The notes under the pieces are model-generated. The model worked only from the letters and a program-made list of their open reading frames with translations, was not told where the DNA came from and ran no database searches. Shown here in pieces: positions 43,300-51,744 of a stretch of 64,000 bases of DNA. Positions within the stretch are counted from its first letter, which is position 1. Each line of letters starts with the position of its first letter. This stretch comes from Planotetraspora phitsanulokensis. GTDB taxonomy: Bacteria > Actinomycetota > Actinomycetes > Streptosporangiales > Streptosporangiaceae. The position numbers were made by a program, and so were the translations under genes. The stretch is from contig NZ_BOOP01000019.1 in NCBI RefSeq assembly GCF_016863295.1, positions 213,533 to 277,532 on the forward strand. The letters run 5' to 3'.

Positions 43300-43966
43300 C
43301 GGTGGAGCCGCCGGCGCGCAGCGTCGGCACCCCCGCGGCGAACGCGGCGAGGCACCGCCGCAGCGTGGGCAGGAAGGGCGGGCAGGCCGCGCCGAGCTCC
43401 GGGTCCTGCGCGTAGAGCTCGACGAGTGTGGCCGACGGATTCGAGACCGGGTAGAGCGTGCCGGCGAAGGCTGTGGCCACCCCGACCAACTCGATTCCTT
43501 CGGCCTCCGTCAGATCGGGGTGCACCCGCGCGACCTGCGCCCCGAGATCGGCGATCACACCGAGCACGACCCGCTTGAACGCCCGGGCCGCCGGAACCGA
43601 GATGTTGTGCTCCAGGTTCGTCGACATGTGGCTGAGCAGGTCGCAGAACAGCGGGCGCTCGGCCAGCGTGTCCGTCAGCGCGGCGAGGACGTCGTCAGGA
43701 CCGGCCGCGGTCCGCAGGCGCTCGGAGACCGTGTGCCGCCACTCGCGCCAGGCCTCGGCGGCGAGTTCGAGGTAGATCTCCTCACGGGTGCCGAAGTAGC
43801 GGACCACGTTCGACTTCGCCAGGCCCACGGCGGCCGCGACGCCGCCCAGGCTGACGTTGCGGACGCCGGACGCCTCGGCGAGGGCGCGCGCCGCCTCCAG
43901 GATCGCCTCACGCCGCTGTTGTTTGTGCTCCGGTCGCCTGGCCCGGACGAATTCCTGCTGTGTCAT
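43268..43966 (-). CDS. TetR-family transcriptional regulator
   Basis: The 232-residue protein has an N-terminal TetR helix-turn-helix (REAILEAARALAEASGVRNV; VAAAVGLAKSNVVRYFGTRE) followed by a ligand-binding helical domain. It is divergent from the three-subunit molybdenum hydroxylase operon, with about 110 bases between start codons, and so is the likely local repressor. The inducer cannot be deduced. Confidence 0.92.
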   Translation of the reverse strand: MTQQEFVRARRPEHKQQRREAILEAARALAEASGVRNVSLGGVAAAVGLAKSNVVRYFGTREEIYLELAAEAWREWRHTVSERLRTAAGPDDVLAALTDTLAERPLFCDLLSHMSTNLEHNISVPAARAFKRVVLGVIADLGAQVARVHPDLTEAEGIELVGVATAFAGTLYPVSNPSATLVELYAQDPELGAACPPFLPTLRRCLAAFAAGVPTLRAGGSTVTWTAGPAAD

Positions 43967-43994
43967 GACCCGGCAAGCATACGCCGCGCTAAAA

Positions 43995-44027
43995 GAACGC
44001 CGTCCTCTTGTTAAGGCAACGTCGTTC
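43995..44027. promoter_or_regulatory. Candidate TetR operator
   Basis: GAACG (43995-43999) and CGTTC (44023-44027) bound an imperfect 33-base inverted repeat with CTTGTTAAGG at its centre. It lies between the divergent TetR gene and the hydroxylase operon, where an autoregulatory operator would be expected. Confidence 0.45.
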
Positions 44028-44076
44028 TGTTAACGTCTGCGCCATGCAACAGTGGACGTCAGGAGGGGGACAGCCC

Positions 44077-44616
44077 GTGGTCGAGATACGAATGCGCGTG
44101 AACGGAGTCATGGAGGCCCTCGACCTGGAGCCGCGGGTCAGCCTGCTCGACGCGCTGCGCGAGCACCTCGGGCTGACCGGCACGAAGAAGGGATGCGACC
44201 AGGGCGCGTGCGGCGCGTGCACGGTCCTCGTCGACGGCGAGCGGATCAACTCCTGCCTGGCCCTGGCCGTCCAGTACGACGGCCGTGAGATCACCACCAT
44301 CGAGGGAGTGGGCGACGGAGAGCGCGCACACCCCCTCCAGTCGGCGTTCGTGCGCCATGACGGCTTCCAGTGCGGTTACTGCACCTCAGGCCAGATCTGC
44401 TCCGCCATAGGGATGCTGGCCGAACACGGGTCGGGGGCGCCGAGCGCCGTCACCGAGCACCTGTCGGCGGACACGATCGAGTTGTCCGACGCCGAGATCA
44501 GGGAGCGGATGAGCGGCAACCTGTGCCGCTGCGGCGCCTACAACGGCATCGTCGGCGCGATCAGAGAAGCCGCCTCGGGCGAGGCCGGGCGCGACGTGAT
44601 GGAGGCAGTGCGATGA
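44077..44616 (+). CDS. Molybdenum hydroxylase [2Fe-2S] subunit (YagT/CoxS-like)
   Basis: The 179-residue protein has the plant-type [2Fe-2S] motif GCDQGACGACTVLVDG with a later Cys (INSC), and the second cluster motifs FQCGYCTSGQ and NLCRCGAY. It passes electrons from the molybdenum subunit to the FAD subunit. The GTG at 44077 is preferred because AGGAGGGGG lies eight bases upstream; the ATG at 44044 lacks a ribosome site. There is no Tat signal, so the complex should be cytoplasmic. The stop overlaps the next start (ATGA). Confidence 0.93.
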   Translation: MVEIRMRVNGVMEALDLEPRVSLLDALREHLGLTGTKKGCDQGACGACTVLVDGERINSCLALAVQYDGREITTIEGVGDGERAHPLQSAFVRHDGFQCGYCTSGQICSAIGMLAEHGSGAPSAVTEHLSADTIELSDAEIRERMSGNLCRCGAYNGIVGAIREAASGEAGRDVMEAVR

Positions 44617-45608
44617 AGGCGTTCTCCTACGTGAGCGCCACCGACGTCGCGGCGGCGTTGCGGGCGATCTCCACCGAGCCCAACGCGAAGTTCCTCGGCG
44701 GCGGCACGAACCTCGTCGACCTGATGCGCGAGGAGATCGAGCAGCCGGACACGATCATCGACATCACCCGGCTCCCGCTGTCCGGCATCGAGGAACTGCC
44801 CGGCGGCGGGGTCCGGATCGGCGCCATGGTCCGCAACAGCCATCTGGCGGCGCACCGGCTGATCAGGACGCGTTATCCGATGTTGTCCCAGGCCGTCCTC
44901 ACCGGGGCCTCGGCCCAGTTGCGCAACATGGCGACGGTGGGCGGGAACCTGCTCCAGCGCACCCGCTGCCTCTACTTCTACGACGGCGCCGCCGCGTGCA
45001 ACAAGAGAGAGCCGGGCCGGGGGTGCGACGCGATCGGCGGGTTCACCCGAAACCACGCCATCCTGGGCGCGAGTGAGGCCTGCGTGGCGACGCACCCCTC
45101 GGACATGTGCGTGGCGCTGGCCGCGCTCGACGCGACCGTCGTGGCCGAGAGCGTCCGCGGCGTCCGCCGCATCCCCATGACCGAGTTCCACGTGCTGCCC
45201 GGTGAGACGCCGGACATCGAGACGACGCTGGCCGCCGACGAGCTCGTCACCGCGGTCGAACTGCCGGACCTCCCCGTCGCGGCCACCTCGGCCTACCGCA
45301 AGGTCCGCGATCGCGCGTCGTACGCGTTCGCGCTGGTGTCCGTCGCCGCGGCCCTGGAGACGAGCGGCGGTGCGGTGTCCGCCGTACGGCTGGCCCTGGG
45401 CGGCGTCGCCGCGAAGCCGTGGCGTGCCTACCAGGCCGAACAGGTTCTGCTTGGCGCACCGGCCACCGACGAGACGTTCGAACGGGCGGCGGACGCCGAG
45501 CTCGCGCCCGCGGTCGCTCAGTCGCAGAACGCGTTCAAGATCGAGCTGGCCCGTCGCGCGATCGTGGCGACGCTGCGCCGGCTGCTCACCGAGGGGAGCG
45601 CGGCATGA
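44613..45608 (+). CDS. Molybdenum hydroxylase FAD-binding subunit (YagS-like)
   Basis: The 331-residue protein has the FAD-binding segment KFLGGGTNLVDLM and LRNMATVGGNLLQRTRC. Extra cysteines (RCLYFYD, AACNK, GRGCDAIGG) resemble those that bind an additional [4Fe-4S] cluster in PaoB/YagS proteins. Its ATG overlaps the small-subunit stop and its stop overlaps the start of the large subunit, so the three proteins are translationally coupled. Confidence 0.93.
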   Translation: MKAFSYVSATDVAAALRAISTEPNAKFLGGGTNLVDLMREEIEQPDTIIDITRLPLSGIEELPGGGVRIGAMVRNSHLAAHRLIRTRYPMLSQAVLTGASAQLRNMATVGGNLLQRTRCLYFYDGAAACNKREPGRGCDAIGGFTRNHAILGASEACVATHPSDMCVALAALDATVVAESVRGVRRIPMTEFHVLPGETPDIETTLAADELVTAVELPDLPVAATSAYRKVRDRASYAFALVSVAAALETSGGAVSAVRLALGGVAAKPWRAYQAEQVLLGAPATDETFERAADAELAPAVAQSQNAFKIELARRAIVATLRRLLTEGSAA

Positions 45609-47911
45609 CCCAGGCACCCGTGCACAGCCGTCCTGCGCCGGCGACGGCGGAACGCATCGTCGGCAAGCCGATCGACCGTGTGGACGGCAGGGCCAAGACG
45701 ACCGGGGCGGCGCGCTACTCGGCCGAATATCCCTACCCGGACATCGCCCATGCCGCGCTGGTCCACGCGACCGTCAGCCGCGGGCGCATCGCCGGGATCG
45801 ACGCCGCGGCCGCCTCGGCCGTTCCCGGCGTGCTCGCCGTCATCACGCACCTGAACGCGCCGGCAATGAAGCCGCCGCCGCCGGTCAGCATGATGAACCT
45901 GAGCTCGCTCGCGTCCGGCACGACGGTCAACTACCTCAACACCGACGAGGTGCACTGGGACGGCCAGCCGGTGGCGGTCGTGGTCGCGGAGACCCTGGAG
46001 GCGGCCCAGCGGGCGGCGTCGCTGGTCGAGGTCACCTACGAGACGCTGCCCGCGACCTTCGACTTCGCCGCCGAGGAGAAGAACGCCAAACCGCAGAAGA
46101 GCGACCTCGTGCAGTCGGGCGGAGCCACGAAAGGCGACGCGGAGGCCGCCCTCGCGGCGGCGCCCGTCTCGGTGGATCTCCGGTTCACCACGCCTCCGCA
46201 CAACCACAACGCCCTCGAACCGCACGCCACGACCGCGGCGTGGGACGGCGACCGGGTCACCGTCTACGACGGCGCGCAGAACATGTACTGGGTGCGCGAC
46301 AACCTGGCCCTGAAGTTCGGCATCCCGGCCGCGAACGTGCGGGTGATCTCGCCCTACGTCGGCGGCGCCTTCGGCGGCAAGACGATGGTCTGGGCCGGGA
46401 CGATCCTCACGGTGCTGGCGGCGCGGGTCACGGCCCGGCCGGTGCGCCTGATGCTCACGCGCGAGGGGGTTTACCGCACGGTCGGCGGGCGCACGCCCTC
46501 GACGCAGCGGGTCGCCCTCGGCGCCGAGGCGGACGGCAGGCTCACCGCGCTCGTCCACACCAGCGTGACGCGGCTCGGCCGGGTCGGCGGCGGACCCGAG
46601 CAGGTCACCTCCCAGTCGCGGCACCTCTACGACGCCGAGAACATCCTGGTCCAGCAGAACCTCGTGAAGCTCGACCTGCTCCCGAACACCGTGATGCGCG
46701 CCCCCGGCGAGTCGATCGGCACGTTCGCACTGGAGTCGGCGATCGACGAACTCGCCGGCGAGCTCGGCATGGACCCCATCGCGCTGCGGATGCGCAACGA
46801 GCCGGAGCGCAACCCGATCGACGGCAAGCGGTTCGCCCACCGCATGTTGCGCGAGGCCTACGCCCGGGGCGCGGAGCGGTTCGGCTGGTCGGAGCGCACG
46901 CCGGAGCCCGGCTCGATGCGCGACGGCAGGTGGCTCGTCGGCATGGGCGTCGCGTCGGCCTACCACCCGTCGTGGCAGTTCGCCGCCAACGTCACGGTAC
47001 GGCTGTCGGCCGACGGGACGGTCGTGGTGCGCTGCGGCTTCCACGAGATGGGCATGGGCGGCGCGACCGCCCAGGCGCAGATCGCCGCGGACGCGCTCGG
47101 CGTGCCGTTCGAGGCCGTCCGAGTGGAGTACGGCGACACCGCGCTGCCCACCGGACCGGGAGCCGGCGGCTCCGGCCAGACCGCCAGCATCGCGGCGAGC
47201 CTGGTGAGCGCGTGCGACAAGCTGAAGCGTTCGGTCCTCGCCCTCGCCAGGCGGTCGGGGGACTCGCCCCTGCGGGGACAGCGGATGACCGGCGTCGAGG
47301 CCAGGGACGGCGGGCTCTACCGCACGGGCCGGCCGGGCCTCGGGGAGACGTACGCGGCGATCCTGACCAGGGCCGGCCGCGACTCGGTGGAGGCCAGGGT
47401 CGGCTCCGACACCCGCGTCGGCGCGATCGCCGGCCAGGTCCGGTTCATGTCGAAGCTGATGCTCGACCGGCGCCGCTGGGTGAAGGCGGCGTCCGGTGCG
47501 CAGTTCTGCGAGGTGCGTGTCGACCCGGACACCGGCGAGGTACGGGTGTCCCGCTGGGTCGGCGTGTTCGACGTGGGGACGGTGATCAACGCGAAGACGA
47601 CGGCCGGCCAGTTGCGGGGCGGCATCGTGATGGGCGTCGGCATGGCGTTGTCGGAGGAGACGCTCGTCGACCCGAGGAACGGCCGGATCATGAACCCGAG
47701 CCTCGCCGAGTACCACGTGCCCGTGCACGCGGACATCCCCTCGATCGACGTCTCCTGGCTGGACGAACCCGACCCGACCATGCCCCTCGGGCTGATCGGC
47801 GTGGGTGAGGTGAGCATCACCGGAGCGGCCGCGGCGATCGCCAACGCCGTCCACCACGCGACGGGGAGGCGCGTCCGCGACCTTCCCATCACCCTGGACC
47901 GGCTGCTGTGA
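45605..47911 (+). CDS. Molybdenum hydroxylase molybdopterin-binding subunit (YagR/PaoC-like)
   Basis: The protein is 768 residues from the ATG at 45605. Motifs include GKPIDRVDGRAKTTGAARYS at the N-terminus, PYVGGAFGGK (cofactor), VRCGFHEMGMGGATAQ, and the catalytic Glu in LIGVGEVSITGA. Together with the two preceding genes it forms an aldehyde- or xanthine-type oxidoreductase that hydroxylates aldehydes or N-heterocycles; the substrate is not determinable here. Regulation by the divergent TetR is likely. Confidence 0.94.
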   Translation: MTQAPVHSRPAPATAERIVGKPIDRVDGRAKTTGAARYSAEYPYPDIAHAALVHATVSRGRIAGIDAAAASAVPGVLAVITHLNAPAMKPPPPVSMMNLSSLASGTTVNYLNTDEVHWDGQPVAVVVAETLEAAQRAASLVEVTYETLPATFDFAAEEKNAKPQKSDLVQSGGATKGDAEAALAAAPVSVDLRFTTPPHNHNALEPHATTAAWDGDRVTVYDGAQNMYWVRDNLALKFGIPAANVRVISPYVGGAFGGKTMVWAGTILTVLAARVTARPVRLMLTREGVYRTVGGRTPSTQRVALGAEADGRLTALVHTSVTRLGRVGGGPEQVTSQSRHLYDAENILVQQNLVKLDLLPNTVMRAPGESIGTFALESAIDELAGELGMDPIALRMRNEPERNPIDGKRFAHRMLREAYARGAERFGWSERTPEPGSMRDGRWLVGMGVASAYHPSWQFAANVTVRLSADGTVVVRCGFHEMGMGGATAQAQIAADALGVPFEAVRVEYGDTALPTGPGAGGSGQTASIAASLVSACDKLKRSVLALARRSGDSPLRGQRMTGVEARDGGLYRTGRPGLGETYAAILTRAGRDSVEARVGSDTRVGAIAGQVRFMSKLMLDRRRWVKAASGAQFCEVRVDPDTGEVRVSRWVGVFDVGTVINAKTTAGQLRGGIVMGVGMALSEETLVDPRNGRIMNPSLAEYHVPVHADIPSIDVSWLDEPDPTMPLGLIGVGEVSITGAAAAIANAVHHATGRRVRDLPITLDRLL

Positions 47912-47945
47912 TTCAACCGTCCGGGAACGAGGGAGAGGGGTCACG

Positions 47946-48608
47946 ATGAAGGTCGTCGTCTTCGGAGCGACCGGCATGGTCGGTCAGGGCGTCCTGCGGG
48001 AATGCCTCCTCGATCCCGGGGTGGACGAGGTCCTGGTCGTGGGGCGCACACCGACCGGCCTCCGCGACGAGAAGATCCGCGAGGTAATACATAAGGATTT
48101 TTCGGACTTCTCCTCGCTCAAGGCGGAGTTCTCCGGCCAGGAGGCGTGTTTCTTCTGCCTCGGCGTCTCCTCCGTCGGCATGAGCGAGGACGACTATCGC
48201 CGGGTCACCTACGACATCACGCTCGCCGCGGCGACCGTCCTCGCCGAGCAGAACCCCGGCATGACCTTCATCTACGTCTCCGGCGTGGGGAGCGACGCGT
48301 CGGAGAAGGGGAGGGTGATGTGGGCGCGCGTCCGGGGCCGCACGGAGAACGCGCTGCTCCGCCTGCCGTTCGCGGGGTACGTGTTCCGTCTCGGCTATGT
48401 CCAGCCCAGGTACGGAGTCCGCTCCAAGACGCGGTGGTACCAGGTCGCGTACAGGGCCGTCGCCCCCGCCTACCCGCTCCTGAGGCGGCTCTGGCCCGGC
48501 CACGTGACCACGACGGAGAACGTGGGCAGAGCCATGATCGCCGTCGCACGGCGCGGGACGGACGACCGGATCCTGGGGAGCAGGGAGATCAACGCGGCCG
48601 CGAGTTGA
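47946..48608 (+). CDS. NAD(P)-binding SDR-like epimerase/oxidoreductase
   Basis: The 220-residue protein opens with the Rossmann motif VVVFGATGMVGQGVLRECLL and contains FFCLGVSSVGMSEDDYRRVT and IYVSGVGSD. It belongs to the short atypical SDR group related to HTATIP2/semialdehyde-type proteins. The ATG at 47946 follows GAGAGGGG. It is 34 bases after the large hydroxylase subunit and is probably the last gene of that operon. Confidence 0.85.
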   Translation: MKVVVFGATGMVGQGVLRECLLDPGVDEVLVVGRTPTGLRDEKIREVIHKDFSDFSSLKAEFSGQEACFFCLGVSSVGMSEDDYRRVTYDITLAAATVLAEQNPGMTFIYVSGVGSDASEKGRVMWARVRGRTENALLRLPFAGYVFRLGYVQPRYGVRSKTRWYQVAYRAVAPAYPLLRRLWPGHVTTTENVGRAMIAVARRGTDDRILGSREINAAAS

Positions 48609-48643
48609 GCCGGTCCGGGGCCGCACGTGCCGGCGGCGGCCCG

Positions 48644-50212
48644 TCAGCTCCTCGCCGGAGACGACCGGTCGAGGGGGACGCGGAGGATGAAGCGGGCGCC
48701 GCCGTCGGGTGAGTCCTCGACCGACAACGTGCCGTGGTGAGCACGGGCGATCTCCTGGGCGATGGCCAGGCCCAGGCCCGTGCCCCCGTGGGCCCGGCTC
48801 CGGGCGGTGTCCAGACGGGTGAACCGCAGGAAGACCCGCTCCCTGTCGGCCACGGGGATGCCCTCCCCGTCGTCGCTGACGATCAGCTCCGCGCCGTCGC
48901 CGGACCTGCGGACGTCGACGGAGACGGCGCCCTTGGCATGGCGTTGCGCGTTGTCCAGCAGATTGGCCAGCGCGCGGCGCATCTGCCCGGGGACGACGCC
49001 GACCATGGTGCCGGCCTCCAGGCTCAGCCGGGTCGGGTGCCGGCCCACCCGGGTGGACACCTCTCCCTCGACCAGTTCGGCCAGGTCGACGGAGACCCGG
49101 CTCTCCGGCGCGTCGGAGCCCAGCCGGGCCAGAAGCAGCAGGTCCGCGGCGATCGCCTCCAGGCGGTCGACGTCCCCCAGGGCGTGGTCGAGCATCGCGC
49201 GGAGGTCGGTCGCGTCGAAGTGGAGCACGGCGTCCTCCAGCTGCATGCGAAGTCCCGCGATCGGGGTGCGCAGCTCGTGGGAGGCGTCGGAGGCGAACTG
49301 CCGCTGCTGTTCGAGCATCTGCTCCAGCCCTCGCTGGGCGTGGTCGAGCCGGCCGAGGGTGTTGTTGATCGTTCTGGCCAGCCGCGCGATCTCGTCCTCG
49401 CCGACCGGTTCGGGAACGCGGCTGCTCAGGTCGTTGACGTTGATCGCGGCCAGCTCCGCCCGGATCACTCCCACGGGACGCAACGTCCGGCCGGTGACCT
49501 TCCAGGTCGCCCAGGCGGTGAGGAAGATCAGGCCCGCGACCTGGATCGCGAACAACGTGTCGAAGATCCCTGTGGACATCGGGCTGGACACCCGTTCGCC
49601 CACATAGACGACGTAGGGACCCGGCGTGGTCGCCACCGCGGCCGCCGGGCTCACGGGGGTCGCCGACGCGCTCGTCGGCGTCACGGACGCGTTGGGCGGG
49701 GTCGTATTCGGCGGGGTCGTATTCGGCGGGGTCGCGGAGCCGCCGGGCGAACCGGTCGCGGGGCTCTGCATCGGAGGACCCGACGTGAGCACCGCCTCCA
49801 ACCGGACGCAGCCGACACGCGGCAGCCCGCAGGTCTGCACGTCCAGCCGGGGTTCCTGCCTGGTCGGCCACGCGTCGGTCATCGGCGCGAGGGCCTTGGC
49901 GGCGGCGGACGAGGCCACGACATGGTGGTCAGAGGCCACGACCTGGATGAGGTCGGCTCCCGTGACACGGGGAGTGATCGGATTCGTCAGGCGTCCGGCG
50001 CGGATGTCCGCCGCCGTGATGGCCGCCTGCGCGTGCGCGTGCTCCCACTCCATGTCGGTCAGCCGTTGCCGCGCCACCGCGGCCGCCGCCACTCCTCCGG
50101 GCACCAGCAACAGAACCGCGAAGAAGGTGATCAGGGCGGTCACCCGCCCCCTGATCGACCGCGGTCGCAGCCGCAGGTGTCGTAGCGACGGAGGCATAAG
50201 GTGCCGGCACAC
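48644..50212 (-). CDS. Sensor histidine kinase (orphan)
   Basis: The protein is about 522 residues: a membrane segment (LITFFAVLLLVPGGVAAAAV), an extracellular part of some 180 residues with a TPPNTTPPNTTPPN repeat, a second membrane segment (FAIQVAGLIFLTAWATWKVT), HAMP, HisKA with SHELRTPIAG (about 312), and HATPase with NLLDNAQRHA, DDGEGI and GGTGLGLAIA. No response-regulator gene is adjacent. The start is uncertain: GTG at 50212 overlaps GAGGAGGT, while ATG at 50197 is 13 bases downstream of it. It is a paralogue of the kinase at 51745-53112. Confidence 0.9.
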   Translation of the reverse strand: MCRHLMPPSLRHLRLRPRSIRGRVTALITFFAVLLLVPGGVAAAAVARQRLTDMEWEHAHAQAAITAADIRAGRLTNPITPRVTGADLIQVVASDHHVVASSAAAKALAPMTDAWPTRQEPRLDVQTCGLPRVGCVRLEAVLTSGPPMQSPATGSPGGSATPPNTTPPNTTPPNASVTPTSASATPVSPAAAVATTPGPYVVYVGERVSSPMSTGIFDTLFAIQVAGLIFLTAWATWKVTGRTLRPVGVIRAELAAINVNDLSSRVPEPVGEDEIARLARTINNTLGRLDHAQRGLEQMLEQQRQFASDASHELRTPIAGLRMQLEDAVLHFDATDLRAMLDHALGDVDRLEAIAADLLLLARLGSDAPESRVSVDLAELVEGEVSTRVGRHPTRLSLEAGTMVGVVPGQMRRALANLLDNAQRHAKGAVSVDVRRSGDGAELIVSDDGEGIPVADRERVFLRFTRLDTARSRAHGGTGLGLAIAQEIARAHHGTLSVEDSPDGGARFILRVPLDRSSPARS

Positions 50213-50280
50213 CTCCTCACGGGTCTCGCTCAGGATTCTGGTTGTCGGGGTCGGGAACGTTCGGGTCGTGCTCCCGGGAG

Positions 50281-50541
50281 TCAGGAGCCGTCGTGCCCGC
50301 AGGGGTGAGGGATCTGGCGGAGGGCTTCACGGCGGAACCGGTACTCGTCGTCGTCGATCTCGCCGTCGACGAACCTCCGGAACAACATGTCCTCTTCCCG
50401 AGATCCCGCTCCACGTCCGGAGACGGGGACCCTGGTACGGAGAACGGCGCCCACGCCACCGATGATCGCTACCCAGAACAGGACGCTGACGATGAGAAAC
50501 AACGCTTCCTGCTCGCTGATCGCTATGCCATATAGAGACAT
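50281..50541 (-). CDS. Small SHOCT-domain membrane protein
   Basis: The 86-residue protein has one membrane segment (ALFLIVSVLFWVAIIGGVGA) and a C-terminal SHOCT motif (EEDMLFRRFVDGEIDDDEYR), a short helical module thought to aid oligomerisation. The ATG at 50541 gives the natural N-terminus; a longer ORF upstream lacks support. It precedes the histidine kinase by about 70 bases on the same strand. Confidence 0.72.
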   Translation of the reverse strand: MSLYGIAISEQEALFLIVSVLFWVAIIGGVGAVLRTRVPVSGRGAGSREEDMLFRRFVDGEIDDDEYRFRREALRQIPHPCGHDGS

Positions 50542-50822
50542 CAGCTTGCTGCACTCCCTTCTCGGTCCGACGGCCCCCCAGCCGCGGAACCAAATCGCAG
50601 TGGCGGTGGAAAGCGGTGATCGGTGATTCGACACCTGGGGCCGCCGTCCCGCCGGCGGAGCTCGATGATCCTCGTGTGTTCCACCGGAGTGGGGAACACG
50701 GTGAATCTTGACGCTGCCGCCATGACCAATAGTGGCCACATGCCCTCTGACCTGCCAGGGTGCGTTCTGCCTGGGTGCACCACTGCCACCTTAAAAGCGG
50801 CATAACGCCATAAAGTGCTTAT

Positions 50823-51638
50823 GTGGACAGATCCAGACTTCTCGGACAATTTCTCCGAGCTCGTCGGGAATGTACGGCGATCGAGGACGTCGGACTGACC
50901 TGCGCCGGCCGACGCCGGACACCGGGACTGCGCCGGGAAGAGCTCGCGACCCTGGCCGGGGTGAGCACGGACTATCTCGTCCGGCTGGAACAGGGCCGGG
51001 AGCGCCGGCCGTCCGAACAGGTCCTCGACGCGCTGGCCCGGGCTCTGGATCTCGACGCCGACGCGGTCGAGCACCTGCACGAACTCGCCCGGCCCCGGGT
51101 CCGGCGGCGTCCGGTCACCCGGGTGGAACACGTGAGTGCCAGCCTGCTCCAGTTGCTCGGGGCATGGGACAAGAACCCGGCGTTCATCATCGACCGCTGG
51201 ATGGACGTGCTCGCGACGAACGCGATGGCCGACGCCCTCTACGCCGGGCTCGAGCAGAGGGAGAACCTCATCCGGCTGACCTTTCTCAATCCCGAGGCGA
51301 AGGTCTTCTACACGGACTGGGAGAAGACCGCCTACTTCAAGGTGGCCAACCTGCACGCCTCCGCGGGCGCCGACCCGGACGACCCCTTCCTGCCGGAACT
51401 GGTCGAGGACGTCTCCCTGCGGAGCGAGGAGTTCGCCCGGTTATGGGAGCGCCACGACGTACGGCCCAAGGGCCACGAGTCCAAGCGGTTCCACATCCAC
51501 GGGATCGGCGACATGGAGCTCAGCTGCGAGACCTTCGCCGTCAACAGCGCGCCCGGCCAGCAGCTCATCGTCTTCCAGGCCGAGCCGGGCAGCCCGTCTG
51601 AACGCACTCTCGGACTGCTGAACGCACGTCGCCCATGA
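50823..51638 (+). CDS. XRE-family regulator with MmyB-like ligand domain
   Basis: The 271-residue protein has an N-terminal helix-turn-helix (RRTPGLRREELATLAGVSTD; YLVRLEQGRERRPSEQVLDA) and a C-terminal MmyB-like PAS-type domain (DKNPAFIIDRWMDVLATNAM; NLIRLTFLNPEAKVFYTDWE). This is a common actinobacterial regulator type, often acting on a neighbouring oxidoreductase gene. The GTG at 50823 has no clear ribosome site, so a leaderless mRNA is possible. Confidence 0.88.
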   Translation: MDRSRLLGQFLRARRECTAIEDVGLTCAGRRRTPGLRREELATLAGVSTDYLVRLEQGRERRPSEQVLDALARALDLDADAVEHLHELARPRVRRRPVTRVEHVSASLLQLLGAWDKNPAFIIDRWMDVLATNAMADALYAGLEQRENLIRLTFLNPEAKVFYTDWEKTAYFKVANLHASAGADPDDPFLPELVEDVSLRSEEFARLWERHDVRPKGHESKRFHIHGIGDMELSCETFAVNSAPGQQLIVFQAEPGSPSERTLGLLNARRP

Positions 51639-51744
51639 CGCGATCTCGACCGAATCGGCCGCAGCCCGTTCCCCTCCGACCGCATCGCGCGCCCGCGCCG
51701 TCGCGTTCTATGGCATGGACGCGGGGCCGTCCGGAAGGAGACGG

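Noticed and set aside
45518..47977. Long leftward open frame opposite the hydroxylase large subunit
   Set aside because: It is a composition artefact; the sense strand encodes a complete catalytic subunit.
50217..50459. 80-residue leftward frame between the kinase and the SHOCT gene
   Set aside because: It overlaps the SHOCT-domain gene in another frame and has a low-complexity composition without a ribosome site.
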